Shown: piece after piece, positions 23,124 to 35,321 of the stretch | Position numbering within the stretch: the first letter of the stretch is position 1 | Layout: the number at the start of each line of letters is the position of its first letter | From: Gnetum montanum | Lineage: Eukaryota; Streptophyta; Gnetopsida; Gnetales; Gnetaceae | Direction: 5' to 3' | Assembly: GCA_015680685.1 (NCBI GenBank) | Contig: MNCI01006000.1 | Span: 596,271-660,270, forward strand | Length of the DNA: 64,000 bases | Notes under the pieces: model-generated | What the model saw: only the letters and a program-made list of their open reading frames with translations | What the model was told of the DNA's origin: nothing | Database searches by the model: none | Made by a program: the position numbers and the translations under genes

Positions 23124-25034
23124 TAAAACACCACCAATTTTTGGGCTTTTGTAGTTCAACAAAAAAATTTTCTAAGTGTCAAAACTTGGTAAAGTTTTCT
23201 AAGTGTTGGTGCTATGCTCTCCAGTGTAGCACACATCAAAGCCTATTTTGCAAAATTTTCTAAGAGTTAGCAGCAACCACATGAAAATTCTTCTAAGTGT
23301 CTTGCTACACTTTGAATCTACCTGCTATGCTCCCCAGCGTAGCCAGCATAGCACACACTTCCATGGCTAGTTTGCCCAAGTGCCAAGGTAGAAGTGATAA
23401 AGGTTTTCTTAGGATGGAAAAAATAGTTCAAAAAATTTTCTATCTCTTGGGTTGTCATGCTTGCTATCCTCCCCTAGCATAGCACATGATCCAGTGAATA
23501 ATTTGCTTGAGTACTAGGCTAGAGGCTATCAAAATTTCTCAGGATGGTAAAAATAGTTCAACAAATTTTCTATCTCTTAGGCTTTTCATGCTTGCTATGC
23601 TCCCCAAAATAGCCAACATAGCATAAGTTCTAGTGCCCAATTTTGCCTAAGTGTTGGAAAAGAATCTGTCAAGCTAGCTTGACATGGAAGACACATTTGA
23701 CACATTTTTTAACTCTTGAGGCTACCTCTCCTACTAAGCATAGCTAGTGTACCATGAAGGAAGACTAAAAATTTTGTCAAAATATGGCTAAGTTTCCTTG
23801 TTATGCTCTGCTACACTCCCTAGTGTAGTCAATGTAACCAATGTGAAAAATCAAAATTTTGCAAATTTTTAGTAAGTGTTGTGTTATGCTCTAGAGTGTA
23901 GCTAGCTTGAAACTAGAGAAAAGCCTCTAATAGCCTTCAAAAGCCTTCAGAACTTAGCATCAACCTTCATCTTAGCTTAAACATTCTTCTAGCAACTAAG
24001 GTCATCAATTTGCATCTCCTTTTGCACTTCCATTAGTCCTCGAAATTGTTCCTACACTTGACCCTACATAAAAGAGGGGAAGACGTAGTCCCAGAGTGTA
24101 GCATTCAAGTTGCATTATTTCTTGCATTGTTTGCAATTATATTGCAATATTTCAAACTTTGGCATATGCAGTCCAAGTAGTGTAGTCATAGTTCAATAGT
24201 CTTTGGGGACCTATTGCTGTTCTTTAGAGCATAACACTTTGCTACTCTCATGGGAGTATAACATGTTAGTGTAACCCCATCTATGCTCATGCCACATGGC
24301 ATCCATGCCACGTGGCACCCAATCTAAATCTCAAAATAACCCTATCCCTATAAATACCACTACATTTAACATCTTAAGGATTGACATATCAAAAGAGCAT
24401 TGGGCATTTCAACTTCTTGAGCATCCTTGGCATTCTCACACCTGAGCACCTGAGCTTCACACCTTGGCACCTCCCAAAATGTAGTCCATCATTGCACCCA
24501 TAGAACATAGCAACAGCTGACCCAACAAGTTTATTCCCCATGGTAGTCATTAGCTCCATGTCCTAGGTGTCCCAGAGACTATGACTGCACTACTACATTT
24601 CCATTGTGCTTGTCTATACATCGTGTACCATTCTCATCTCTCTTCTAGTAATAGCTATGCTCCCCCTTTCTGGGGTTGTGCATTTTTCATTCTTAATCTT
24701 TGTTCCAATTTTTTCAAGAATTTTTCTTTGATATAAGCATAACTCTTATATTTTTCTACTATTTGATACGTATTTTCACATTCATGTTGCTATTCTCAAG
24801 CTAGGACACCCTGCTACACTCTGGCTTAGCTAGTCCTAGTGTTCACACATAACGTAGTATAAACCTCTCTTTAACATAGTTTTTTTAACACCACATAAGT
24901 CCCTATTTGATCAACAAGTCCATTTAAGAAACCTCATTTCCATTTCCCAACATGACCCTTGCATGGATTCAGGGTTAGGTTGTACACCCACCAACCTCTC
25001 AATGTTCCAACCACCAACATTTTCAAACATCATG
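23124..25034 (+). repeat. Element B 3' LTR (1911 bp)
   Basis: It begins TAAAACACCACC (mutated from TGAAACACC) after the polypurine tract and ends AAACATCATG, followed by the duplicated GTTGT. Palindromic GCTATGCTCCCCAGCGTAGC units and the TATAAATACC box (about 24350) match the 5' LTR, with many substitutions and small indels. Confidence 0.9.
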
Positions 25035-25460
25035 GTTGTAAATGAGACCTGAAAGGATTCATTATAATAATGGACATGTCTTTTGGAATAACCTTTTGGA
25101 ATTTTACCTGAGGCATTTATATCCAAGCTTAGAGGTCGTGCTAGGCATGGAGTGGCAAAGCTAGTATAAGCCAATCACATGAAGTCAAGTGAAGTAGAAT
25201 AAAAATTGGAATAGCCATCCCTTTTGGTTAGTTCTAGGCCTTATCATGGTGGTAGCACTAGATTGCCTCTAAGAGATAGATGTTAAAGGAAGAAAAACCC
25301 CAAGAAACACTCTTAAATCATGATCTAGTTACATTATTCCATATCAATAAAACATTTTTTTCTTTCTCTTTCTACACTTTCCTATTATTTTCCTTACGCA
25401 TAATGTCTAATATAATGTATATTTTATGTTTGTAATGGTGTTTGGGAATGGGATGTCACA
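25035..25460 (+). repeat. Element F 5' LTR, second part
   Basis: It continues the LTR interrupted by B. gagacctgaaagg, ggcatttata, tggccatcccttttgg-type phrases and tattccatatcaataaaaca are shared with 30240-30560. It ends GGGAATGGGATGTCACA, the inverted partner of its start. Confidence 0.85.
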
Positions 25461-25480
25461 ATTGGTATCAAACCAAACCA
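25461..25480 (+). other. Element F primer-binding site, tRNA-iMet type
   Basis: TTGGTATCAAACCAAACC directly follows the LTR. It matches the plant initiator-tRNA primer site TGGTATCAGAGC at 10 of 12 positions. Confidence 0.75.
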
Positions 25481-26330
25481 TGATCCAAGGATCATTCAGA
25501 ATCATGGGCCTACTACAACATGAAGTTAATGATGAACCATGAATACAAAACATAGGGAAAGTCATTGATCATCATCAAATGCACCATATGTCTATGATGT
25601 AAGCTAGAAGATACCTTTCCATTGCTTTTATAAACAATGGATTAGGCATCTATAAAAACATGAATTCCACTAACCTAGAAAACTCTTCCATGAATATCAT
25701 TGACCAATGAAGATGTGATTATGTCTCATCAAGATTCATTAATTGTAAGAGATGTTGGTAATACAAGAATACATTGGTCCAAGTAACTCTTACCTTTCTT
25801 AAGACTATAAATATTAATTGATTAAGGTCATTGTTAAGTTTCTCCCAAAAAGTTAGTAACCATGACCTAAATTAATCTTGTTTTCTTGAAAACATTATCC
25901 TAAGCAACATAGAGTCATTTATAAGTCATCATGTCTTCCATTTATCAACTTGTTAATGTCTTTTTGGTAAGATCAGCTAGTTTGGATCTTTTAAAATCTT
26001 GAAAATTCAACTTCTTTTTCAAGCCCTAAGACTATGTCCAATGCATAGTACTCATCGAGATGATTTCAATGGTACTAATTTCATCTTAATCAGGCTTATG
26101 ATTTGACAGATATCACCATTTAAAATTTCTCATTATGCATGAATTAAAATGATATAATAATAATTAAATTATTATATTTTTATTTAAAAAAATAGATAAA
26201 TAAATAAGGGAAGGGGCAGAGAAGAAAGGAAGATCACAAGTTCAAACCTAGGACCCCTCTAGATTTCAAATCTTTTTTTAAATATATATATCTATAACAA
26301 ATATATATATATTAAAAAAATTTAGGATTT
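25481..26330. other. Element F leader, no gene seen
   Basis: AT-rich sequence with no gag similarity in any frame. An (AT)n-rich patch lies at about 26150-26320 (atatatatctataacaaata). Confidence 0.5.
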
Positions 26331-26520
26331 GTTGGACCTATAAGGGTCAAGCTAACCTTATAAGGGTTGCAAAAGCCCTACAAGGGTCATACTAGCCCTC
26401 AAAAGATCATGTTGGCCTTGAGGGACCACACAAGTCATGTAGGAGCTACCTAGTCCTCCGTAGGGCTGCACTAACCTTGTAAGGAAAGCACAACCCTTAT
26501 TTGGGGGCCACCACTACCAC
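26330..26520. repeat. Degenerate short repeats (CCTATAAGGGTCA...)
   Basis: Units of about 25-35 bp built on cctacaagggtcatactagc and ccttgtaagg recur five to six times. A related set (gtaggcccatgtgtagatcatg and similar) occupies about 27300-27600 on the other side of the minisatellite. Confidence 0.5.
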
Positions 26521-26839
26521 CTACCTTTAGGGCCCATTGCAAAAAATTGCCACCTTGCAATAGCTGAAATACACCACATCCTACCTTGTTGTTTCCACAA
26601 GCTATCTTTGCCATGCTCCATGTCACCCTACACTTTTTCATCACTGTCATTGCCTATTGTCATGATTGATGAAACCATCATTGCATTTTTTGTTACCAGT
26701 TTCCTATCATTTTCATAGGCACTTGAGTTATTGTCACCACTATCACTAATTATTCCACTACCCCTATTGTCACCTTCACCATCGCTAACAACTCCATCAT
26801 GATTTTTGGCCCCAATGGTGCCCTTAGATACTAATGATG

Positions 26840-27190
26840 CCATGGATTATTGCCACCCTTGGTGCTCATGAATACCAATGGTGTGATGGATTATAGGCAT
26901 CCTTGGCACTCCACGAACATTGAAGACATCATAGATTATAGGCATCCCTAGTGCTTCATGGACACTAATGACATCACTAATTACATGCACTCCTAGTGCT
27001 CCATGGACACCAATGGCACTACAAATTACAAGCATTCCTAGTGCCACAGATTATAGGCACCCCTAGTGCTTTGTGGACACTAATAGTGCCATGGATTATA
27101 ACTTCTCTTGATGCTCCATGAATAGTAATGGAGTCACAAATTATAGGCACTCCTAGCACCACAAATTATAGGCACCCTCCGACATCTTCT
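26840..27190. repeat. Minisatellite of about 55-65 bp units in element F
   Basis: Six to seven units with the shape atggattataggcatcc-ctagtgct-ccatggacac-aatg. Apparent reading frames across it (for example 26847-27047 on the - strand) are repeats of the array, not genes. Confidence 0.75.
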
Positions 27191-28009
27191 AGTGTCATTC
27201 ATAATGATCCATTTCAGCACCCTCTGGTGCCAAAAACCCTATCCTCTAGCATCGAACAAAAAGGTAAAACCACCAAAGACACATGTAGTGCTACCTTCAT
27301 GAGGGCTACGTAGGCCCAGGTGATGACTGTACAAGCCCATGTGTAGATCATGTAGGCCCTTTGGAGGGTCACACAGGCTTATTTAAGGGCCATGGTAACC
27401 CTGCATGTGTTGTGCTAGACTTGCATAGGCCTCATTGACACTATGTAGACCACACTAGCCTTGTGTAGGTAGCACATGGATTGTAGTGCAAGAACTCTAT
27501 TGACACTAGGTAGGCCTTTGAAAAAAGGTAGCATAGGCCCACTTGTGCCATGTGAGCATCAAGAAAGGCAATGTAAGACCCTACCTAGTTCATGTAGGCT
27601 ATAGAAGTGCTCATAACAATCATGCTCACCACCATTACCGATCCTCACCATTGTTGTTACATTATCTCATCACCTTTCCTACCTCGCCTACTACTACCCT
27701 CATGTGCATATGCTACCTAGTCATCATTCTTGCCCTTGCTTGGCAACAGAAAAATGTTTCCATCAACATCTAGGAAATTTGAATTTTTTCATTATTGGAT
27801 AGAAATTTTAAAATTTCTCTTATAAAATCATTAATTTAAAATTATGAATGATGGAGAAATTTTCAAAAAAATAAATTTTACACATTGGCAACATGCAAAC
27901 TAATAATTTTGTAATTAAGCATGCTCATTATGATGTAGTATTGGGATGGATGACCTCTTTCTTTTCACACCAAACATCTTGGATCTCAAAAGCCATTAAT
28001 TTTGATTCT

Positions 28010-28260
28010 AGAAGCCTTTTTCAATGAATGAAGAGTCATTTCCTATAGATTTCAATCTTTTGAACACTATGGTAAAGTCAAATCTATCCCAAGAAACTCT
28101 AAAAATTAGTTTTTACACCTTTCTTGACATAGTACCTTAAGACCCTCAAAAGTTTAAATTTAGCATACCTTGATCATACGATGTCCTTTTTCAACATATG
28201 AATAATCATTTCCAATATTTTTCAACCTTTAGGACTCAATGGTGAGGTTCAATTTACTAT
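28010..28260. repeat. Direct duplication of about 170 bp, two copies
   Basis: cctttttcaatgaatgaaga at 28014 and cctttttcaacatatgaata at 28184 start similar stretches of about 75 bp ending in ctcaatggtgaggttc-like sequence. No function seen. Confidence 0.5.
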
Positions 28261-28531
28261 TTATATACCTAATAATTTGATTATATCATAAATTATGTTT
28301 TATGAGTTTAACTTTTTTAGGACCTTAAGATCTCTATGGCATGTCATTAGTTAGATTTTCAGAGTCAATGTTCTAAGGGGAGGTAGAAAGGTCATTAAGA
28401 ATAAGATAATGTAGTGAATCAATTAATCATTTGATGAAATAGAATGGTATTCAATGATCAAGAAAAGGTATATTAAGTCATCCTACAACCAAATCATATG
28501 GTAGGTCAACATGAAGACTTAAAATATTGTT

Positions 28532-29689
28532 TTGACACGATGTATGATGTCCATAAAGAGTAATGGTCTAGCAGAGAATCCAAGAATGAGAATTAAAGTT
28601 GCAACATATAACGTGCTTGCAAGATCTCTAGTGAGTAAGAAACAACATTTGTTATGTGCATCATGGTCCTTGGATTTGCATAAATATAAATATCCATGCA
28701 TTTTAATGGAGTTACAAGATTTGGATGCTGATGTTTTGTGCTTATAACAGGTCTTTCCATAGGAATTTCTATACCAATTCCAATCAAATTTGGAAAGGAT
28801 GGGATACATAGGTATGTACAAGTAAAAATATTCTTATGGAAGTTCTTCTTTTGAGCCATATAGATTAGCATATTGTAGAAATCAAAACATGGATGGCTAT
28901 GTAATCTTTTATAAAGAAGCCAAGTTTGAATTAGTACAAAGATTTGAAGTGAGTTTAGGAAATATGATTTTTGAAATTCTAGAAATTCAAGTGATGGATA
29001 GAAAGGAACAGTCAAGATTTCAAAGGAATCACATAGCCTTGGTAGTTATTCTAAAAGTCCATCCATCAGGAACATGCGTATCCATAGTCAACATACATTT
29101 AATTTCCAAAGCAACATGTTCAGATGTTAGACTATGTCAAGGATCATACTTGATTAAGAAAATATAAGAAAGTTTAAAGAATAAGTTATTCCTAAGTTAT
29201 ACTGATGCAGTGCCAGTTGTTCTTTGTGGAAACTTCAATGCAAAAGTTTGAATTGGTGTATATCAATTCTTAAAATATGGATATGTAAAGGAATCCTTGG
29301 AAGATGAACCTAATTTGAAGAAGTTGTTTCCATCAATTCAACATACAATTCCATTGGTCAGTGCATATTCTACTTATTTTGAATCTTGAAGAGATAAATT
29401 AGATTCCAAAATTCAAGGATAGATGATGTTGATGGATAGTGCTAATCAAGAACCATAGTTTACCAATTACTCTACTATGATTAATGAGGATGGATCAACA
29501 ACATTATTCATTAAGAGTTTGGATTATATTTGGTACAATCTCCAATTCCTCCAAGTAGCCAAGTTACTAGAGTTGATTTCTAAAGAATAAGTTAAGAAGA
29601 ATAAAGATCAAGCCTTACCATCTCAGACAAAACCAATTGATCATATACGACTTATTGGTAGAATTACAATTACTCTCATTAGTTCATAA
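28532..29689 (+). pseudogene. Captured intronless CCR4/Angel/nocturnin-type nuclease gene (EEP fold)
   Basis: One frame runs 386 codons without a frameshift but with about ten stops. Landmarks of the exonuclease-endonuclease-phosphatase family used by CCR4-type deadenylases appear in order: KVATYNVLARS, LMELQDLDADVLCL, GYIGMYK, DGYVIFYKEAKFELV, VSIVNIHLI, VVLCGNFN, SLDYIWYN and IDHIRLIG. The metal-binding Glu expected after DVLCLQ is Gln (CAG) and follows a TAA; the GDFN aspartate is Asn; the late catalytic His in SDH is kept. Plant genes of this type normally have introns, so the uninterrupted frame points to a spliced mRNA captured by the retrotransposon. It is inactive today. Confidence 0.8.
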
Positions 29690-30130
29690 GGTTGATCAAG
29701 ATCAGGAAGTATCTCACTCTTGATTTTATTAATAAATGTTATTATTTTACTTATTATTTAATTTATATTTTAGTTAGATAAGTAAAATATGTAAGGTAAT
29801 GCAAGTTGGGAATAAATGATTTACCTTGCCTTTACTTGGGTAACCTAATATAGGTTGCACTTTCTGTGACCCTAGCTAGACTAATGATTGGTGGTTGATA
29901 GATCTTTCATTCATCTCTTGACATTATCTTGGAAAATGAGGTAAATATTAAGAAATTAATATTTAATTTTTCCATATCATTTTCTTACATGTGTCTTTTT
30001 TGCAGAATAAGCAAGAAATAGCTTCAAGTTCAAAAGAGAAATCAAATTATTAGAGCATAGGATCATAATAAGACCATTGGAACTAGAAAAAGATAGTGAA
30101 CATGGACTTGTTTAAGGATGAACAAAACCT

Positions 30131-30673
30131 AAGTGGGGTAGATTATCACATTCCCATCTCCAAATGATGTTGTTGCATAACGAAGATGATGTCTCTTCAT
30201 AACACATGTTATGATTATTATAACAAGACCTAAACATGGTAGTTGTAATTGAGACCTGAAAGGGTGCATTGTAATAATGAACATGTCTTTTGCGGTAATA
30301 TTTTGGGATCTTACCTAAGGCATTTATACACAGGCTTAGAATTCATACTAGACATGGAGTGGTAGAGACAATATAGGCAAGTCATAGAAAGCTAAATGAA
30401 GTAGGATAGGAAGTGGACTAGCCATCCCTTTTGGCCAATTATAGGCCTAACCATGGTGGTAGTGTTGGATTTCCTCTAAGGGATAAATTTCAAAAGAGGA
30501 AAACCCTACAGAACACTCTCAAAGCATGATCCATACACACTATTCCATATCAATAAAACATTATTTTCTTTCTCTTTTTGCACTTTCTTTGTTATTTCCC
30601 TTATGCATAATTTTGAATGTTACATATATTTGACATTTGATATATTATTTTCTTAGACATAATGTCTAATATA
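30131..30673 (+). repeat. Element F polypurine tract and 3' LTR
   Basis: AAGTGGGGTAGAT at 30131-30143 precedes the LTR start TATCACATTCCC at 30144. Similarity to the 5' LTR holds to about 30590. The tail then departs, with a second cataatgtctaatata at about 30658, and the normal GGGATGTCACA end is absent. Confidence 0.75.
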
Positions 30674-30960
30674 CCTAAAGAACACTGATGAAAGAGTTGA
30701 GTTTGGGATTGTGAGTATCCTTGGGATTTTTCCTAGACAAAATTAGGATATTTATCTAAGCTTCCTAATGTTTGGCTGGAATTAGAGATAGACTTGGCTC
30801 AACTTGCTGAAGCAATTGTAGATGCATATTGACCATTGGACCAATCACTTTCTAACTCACAAGGGAAGGATTATGCTCACCTCTACTATCTTCCATTTCC
30901 TAGTTTATTATGTCTCTTGTTTATTCCCCTTTGAACATTTGAACTAAGATGGATTAATTA
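30674..30960. other. Unassigned sequence
   Basis: Short open stretches such as LPNVWLELEIDLAQLAEAIV (about 30755-30815) are visible but not recognised. This may belong to the LINE scrap that follows. Confidence 0.3.
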
Positions 30961-31200
30961 ATACGACATTTTGTTTGGTTGGGAGGAAAAGGTGGGTAGC
31001 ACATGCATTTACTTTAGTGGGATAAAGTACCTTTGCCTAGAGATGTGAGGGGAGTGGAAATTTTCAAATTCTTGCATCTTATTTTAATGAGGAAATAACA
31101 ACTCATGTTGAGGTCAACCAATCAAGGGTTGAATGTCTTATCATGGATGAGGCTCATGAATAACAAGTATCATCAATGGGTTACCATAAATCATGATTAG
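30961..31200 (+). pseudogene. LINE (non-LTR retrotransposon) RT C-terminal scrap
   Basis: One frame reads IRHFVWLGGKGG, then a stop, then WDKVPLPRDVRGVEIFKF. This resembles the F-x-W-G-G...W-D-K-V-C-x-P-K-x-x-G-G-L-G-I segment that follows the RT in plant L1-type LINEs. The fragment is short and has stops, and no other LINE part is seen. Confidence 0.5.
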
Positions 31201-31600
31201 AGTCTCTAGTAGGCCCTATGTTGCCATGCCATTTAGATGTCTTAGCTTGGGATACAACATGTGTCTTCGTAGGAGCTCATCAGATCTCTTTACTTGATGC
31301 TTTTGGGGTGGAAGATGGTGTGGTAGGGGAGGCTACTAGAAAAGGTAAATTCATTTATTTGGCTTATCAATCATGGGGCTCTATAGGTATTGAACACTCT
31401 TGAATGATGTAGATTAAACACTTATGTGACCTCTCATCTCTTTTCTTAACATATCAAGATTCTACAAATCTTGTATAATTCAATGAATGAACTACAAATT
31501 TTTCATGTTATAACTAGTAGTGGCCTAGATAGACTTGTTATTTGATGTGGCCTTATGTAATCTCTTGTAATTACATGAACTCTTTGATCTTTTTCTTGTC
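31201..31600. other. Unassigned sequence
   Basis: It contains a 61-codon open frame (31218-31403) with no recognised relatives. Nothing else seen. Confidence 0.3.
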
Positions 31601-33520
31601 CTCTTGATGTTATGCTTGTAGGATGAAGCCTGGAGCCATCACAAATAAATGACTCATCACATCAATAAGCCACTATGTAATCTGAATATGCAAGATTTAG
31701 TTTACTTTCCTCAGTTTGTCAAGAGTGTTTGCTTCACATCACTCTTGTTTCCCCTCTTTAGCCACATCCTTGTAGCTAAATTACATCCTTTCTTACCTTG
31801 ATAACAATGAAGGCCTATGCTTTGAAATTCATGCATCATAGCCATATGACATCTTCTCCAACATGCTCCACCATCATGTTCATTAAATGTAACACATCCA
31901 ATTAAATGAAAAAATGAAACCAAATTTGGCATTGGAAATGAAAACTAATGAAGGTTTTACCTCTAAAAATAAAAAAAGGAAAAGAATGTAGGGGCAAACT
32001 ACCAAGATAGCCAAGAGACCAATGAAGCCTAATGTTAAATCAACAGCTCAAAACTAATAAAGGGAGGATTCAAGTGGTCAAAGAAGCCTAAGAATGAAGT
32101 GTTGTGTCCTCTAACATATTATCGAGTAACTAGCACTTCAAACACAAAGAATGAAGTCCTTTTCAACAAATACAGATGTCATGGCCATGTCATAACCATG
32201 ATGTCAACATATGGAATTCATTGTTAGCCAATGTAACCATCAGCTTATAGCCAATATACCCATCAACTCATCCCAAATTCATAACATTTCATTATGACCT
32301 TACTTCATCATCATACATACTCCTTGGCATGAGTCAATAGATACCAAATTGAGTGTAGAAATGGAATGTTGGTGATGTATCTCTAGTAGTTTTTAATATT
32401 CTTTGTTGATGCCCCATGGGTTAATCCTTCAAACATTACCAAAGAGGAGCCAATGAAACACCTTAAAGAAAATTCATATGAAAGCCTTTATAGCCAAAAT
32501 TAATAATGTAATTTGATGGAAATTTAAAGATAGAAATAATTTCCTTGTTATTCATTAAGAATTCTAATTTATGACCTTATTCTAGTAATATTTTAATGTT
32601 TTTTATATGTAAAATTGTAATTTATAGATCACACACTATAAATTTCACATGTGTCAGCATGTGGAAGTTCAAAATACCAAACATGTTGCCAAATTTGGAA
32701 TTCAAGGCCAAAAACATTAGTGGTTCACAAGCTATAGATTTGGACCATGAAAATATCCCAAATAAATTTGGAAATGTGGAAATAAAGACTCCATTAGTTA
32801 CAACCCACATGCTACACTTTTGGGTGATGACAGCTGCTTCACACATTGATATTTTAAGCCCAAGAAGTAAAAAATGTTGGTGCTTCATACACTGTAGATT
32901 TTAGCCATCAAAAACTTCCAAAATTTGGCAAAATTTGGAAAAATTTGCTAGAAATTTGGGAGAAATAATGGTAGAATTAACCAATAAGAAATTATGACAT
33001 CCATATTCTATATAACCATAAATTTTCATCTTAATAAGGACTTTTTGGATCATTATTACATTCAATCGAACTTGAGACATTTAGAGTAGTGTAGGAATCC
33101 AAGAGTTAGGAGCCATTTTCATCCATCATAGAACATCAAGAGTAGAGAGAAAAAATAGCAAGCAATGTTTGAAGTTATATTGAGTGGAGAAAGATAAGTG
33201 GAGATCTAGTAACATAAAACATCTTGCTATCTACATCAAATTTCAAAGACATTTCTATATCCTCAGTCTTGCATAGTCTACAATCTATATTCTCTTTACT
33301 TTCCTTTCATAGCATTTATATCCTCAGTCTTGTATTTTTCTATTCTTGGATTTAACATTTGAAACATATATTTTCATATATTCATCTTTATTTCACACTT
33401 AGTAATAGACCCTTCAAGTCCTTGAGTGATCAACAAGATGGTTTGAGGTGCTCCGGATCCTTTTCAAGACACATGGACTCAAGGTTAAATTTTTTCTTTT
33501 TGTAATTCTCTGCTACTACA
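31600..33520 (+). mobile_element. Element E: 3' end of another Tat-related element, inserted in D2 integrase
   Basis: The left part (gtaggatgaagcctgg at 31619; the region to 32436) resembles the post-integrase regions of A and B. A polypurine tract (taccaaagaggagccaa, 32437-32453) abuts an LTR starting TGAAACACC at 32454. The LTR ends GCTACTACA at 33520, followed at once by - strand integrase codons of D2. The 5' part of E is not found in the window, so the left boundary is uncertain. Confidence 0.65.
32454..33520 (+). repeat. Element E 3' LTR (1067 bp)
   Basis: It has the TGAAACACC start, and a tail with gatcaacaagatggtttgag and ctccggatcc that parallels the gatcgacaagaccgttcagg / ctcggattc tail of S and C. 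It lacks obvious GCATAGC arrays; its U3 is AT-rich. Confidence 0.7.
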
Positions 33521-35321
33521 ATTGTGCCTATAATTCAAGAGGCAAAACAAATTTACATCCATAAATCAAGCTATATGTGGTGGTTCTAGTTGTAGTTCTA
33601 AATGTTGTTCTATAGGCCCATAGTATGTATAAGAGTTGTTCATGTCATTTGTATTTACCTTTATTTAACATTTTCTTTAATAGATTCACAATGAGATTGT
33701 TTTGCCTTCTACTTGGCCATTAGCCTACGTATAGTAAAGTAAAGTAAAGATATGTCTAATGTTTAGTTGTTGATAAAAGGCATGCATTTCTTGTCTACTA
33801 GATTGTAGTTCATTATCTGTAATGATTGTCAAAGGTAGGCCAAAATAGGATACAATATTATCTATGATAAACATGCATACTTTTTGTGCTATTATTTTTC
33901 TAAGAGGGGTGGCTTTAATCCACTTTGTAAAATACTTAGTTATGGTGATAATGAAACTATGTCCTATAGAGGATTTAAGCATTATTGGTCCAACTATGTT
34001 CATTTCCCATCATTGGAATGGCCATGTGAACTGAGTGGTGTGTAACTCATTTGGTGGCACATGTATTAAGTTATTGTATCATTGATAGTTGTCATAGGTC
34101 TTAACCTTCTACAAGCTATTATTTTCCATAGAGGGCCAACAGTATCCTAATCACCTAATATTTGTGACCATGGATCTAGGTACTATATGTTCCCCATATA
34201 TGTGCTCATCAACCTACTTAAGAACTATATGAGCTTTGATTTTACCAAAGCCTACTAACAATACATCATTATAGGACTTTCTACATAATGTGTTATTATC
34301 TATGATGACATATTGTTTTGACCATTTACATACAACATCCTTGTAAGGGGTACTTAGGTTCTATGAAGGTTCACCATGCATTAGGTAAAACTTAATGTTG
34401 TTAAACCACTCTTGTTGAGGAGCATTTTTGATGCTCGCTATAGAATCTCCTTTAGTGTTCTATGTGATGGGAAGAACCAAGTTCTTAGTTAAGGAAGGTA
34501 TCTTGCTAAACACATCTATCATTATACTTAGGTCTAGGATTGTAATGGAATCAACTAGAATATTCTCAATTTATGAAATGTGTTGGATACCAACATCCAT
34601 AAACTTCAACATGAGCTTTTTTGGCTAGATCGTACTAAGGTTGTAAATGTTTATCCTTGCATGCATAGACTCTTATCACTTGGTTAACTACAAGTTATAA
34701 ATTATATTTTATAATTAGACATATAATTCTGAGGTTACGAGCTACCATCATTCCTCTAATTAATCCTTCATATTCTGCTACATTTTTTGTGCATGGAAAT
34801 TGGAAACGATAAGCAAAATTTTGGATCTCACTAGAGGGTAGTATTATGATGGTGGTAGAACTAGCTCCTTGGGCAATTGAAGCTTTGTCAAAGTTCATGA
34901 TGTTCTCATATCCTTTGGGTACCTTTTTCACCATGTTAACATGTTCATTAGGAAACTTGGGATTTATGACTACATTATCTTACGCCAAGGAAGTTGTAAG
35001 CTGCATGGCTATAGCTTGACCTTTCTTTCAAGCTTGGGAAATACACTCTAAGACAAAATGATTTATTATAGCTTTTCACTATGCTATTTGTCTACTCTCA
35101 TATGTATTAGTTTTTATGACTCTTAATACATTCTCTTTGCATATGATGTTAACTTAGCATCTAAAGAGGTAGTATCTCCACTTCTTCAAATAGAAGACCA
35201 AGGCTAGGCAATGCTTCTCAACCTCATTGTATGGGGTCTCATACATAACCAATGCATGGATCAAGTATTAGGTAGGTAGTTTCACTCCATCATCTTATTT
35301 TTGACAAAACAAAGAGGCTAT
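33521..35321 (-). pseudogene. Element D2 pol, 3' part: RNase H, archaeal-type RNase H, integrase
   Basis: Read leftwards: the end of RNase H near 35020-35321; the second RNase H at 34690-34940 (MNFDKASIAQGASS, KNVAEYEGLIRGMM); then integrase with KYFTKWIKATPLRK and FGLPLTIITDNE (33780-33930) and the tail ILWAYRTTFRTTT, LIYGCKFVLPLELQ. Element E cuts it at 33521, and element N interrupts it at 35322. The remaining upstream part is 43717-45406. Frames have many stops. Confidence 0.9.

Larger units (their letters stand above)
5557..25034 (+). mobile_element. Element B: complete, decayed 19.5 kb Tat-lineage (Ogre-like) Ty3/gypsy element with an antisense gene in its intron
   Basis: It has two LTRs (5557-7436 and 23124-25034), a perfect 5-bp target duplication GTTGT (5552-5556 and 25035-25039), and a polypurine tract at 23108-23123. 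Coding order is gag, protease, RT, RNase H, a second archaeal-type RNase H with an HFDDDST motif, and integrase. The double RNase H defines the Tat lineage. A probable intron separates protease from RT, as in Ogre elements, and holds the antisense pseudogene. Every reading frame is broken, so B is dead. Its LTRs differ far more than those of C, so it is older. Confidence 0.92.
5454..30673 (+). mobile_element. Element F: LTR retrotransposon carrying a host-derived nuclease gene, split by element B
   Basis: The 5' LTR is 5454-5556 plus 25035-25460 (about 529 bp once B is removed). The 3' LTR copy is 30144-30673. LTR ends are TGTCACATCCCC and GGGATGTCACA, a pattern usual in plant Ty3/gypsy chromovirus-like elements. 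The site after the 5' LTR, TTGGTATCAAACC, resembles a tRNA-iMet primer site (TGGTATCAGAGC). No gag or pol is visible between the LTRs, only minisatellites and one processed host-type gene, so F was non-autonomous. The last about 55 bp of the 3' LTR diverge or are missing, so the target duplication cannot be checked. Confidence 0.7.

Noticed and set aside
26628-26843. Acidic Gly/Asn/Asp-rich - strand frame
   Set aside because: Low-complexity sequence next to the F minisatellite with no start context or relatives; likely chance.
28519-29015. Two overlapping - strand open frames (100 and 140 codons)
   Set aside because: They are shadows of the CCR4-type pseudogene on the + strand.
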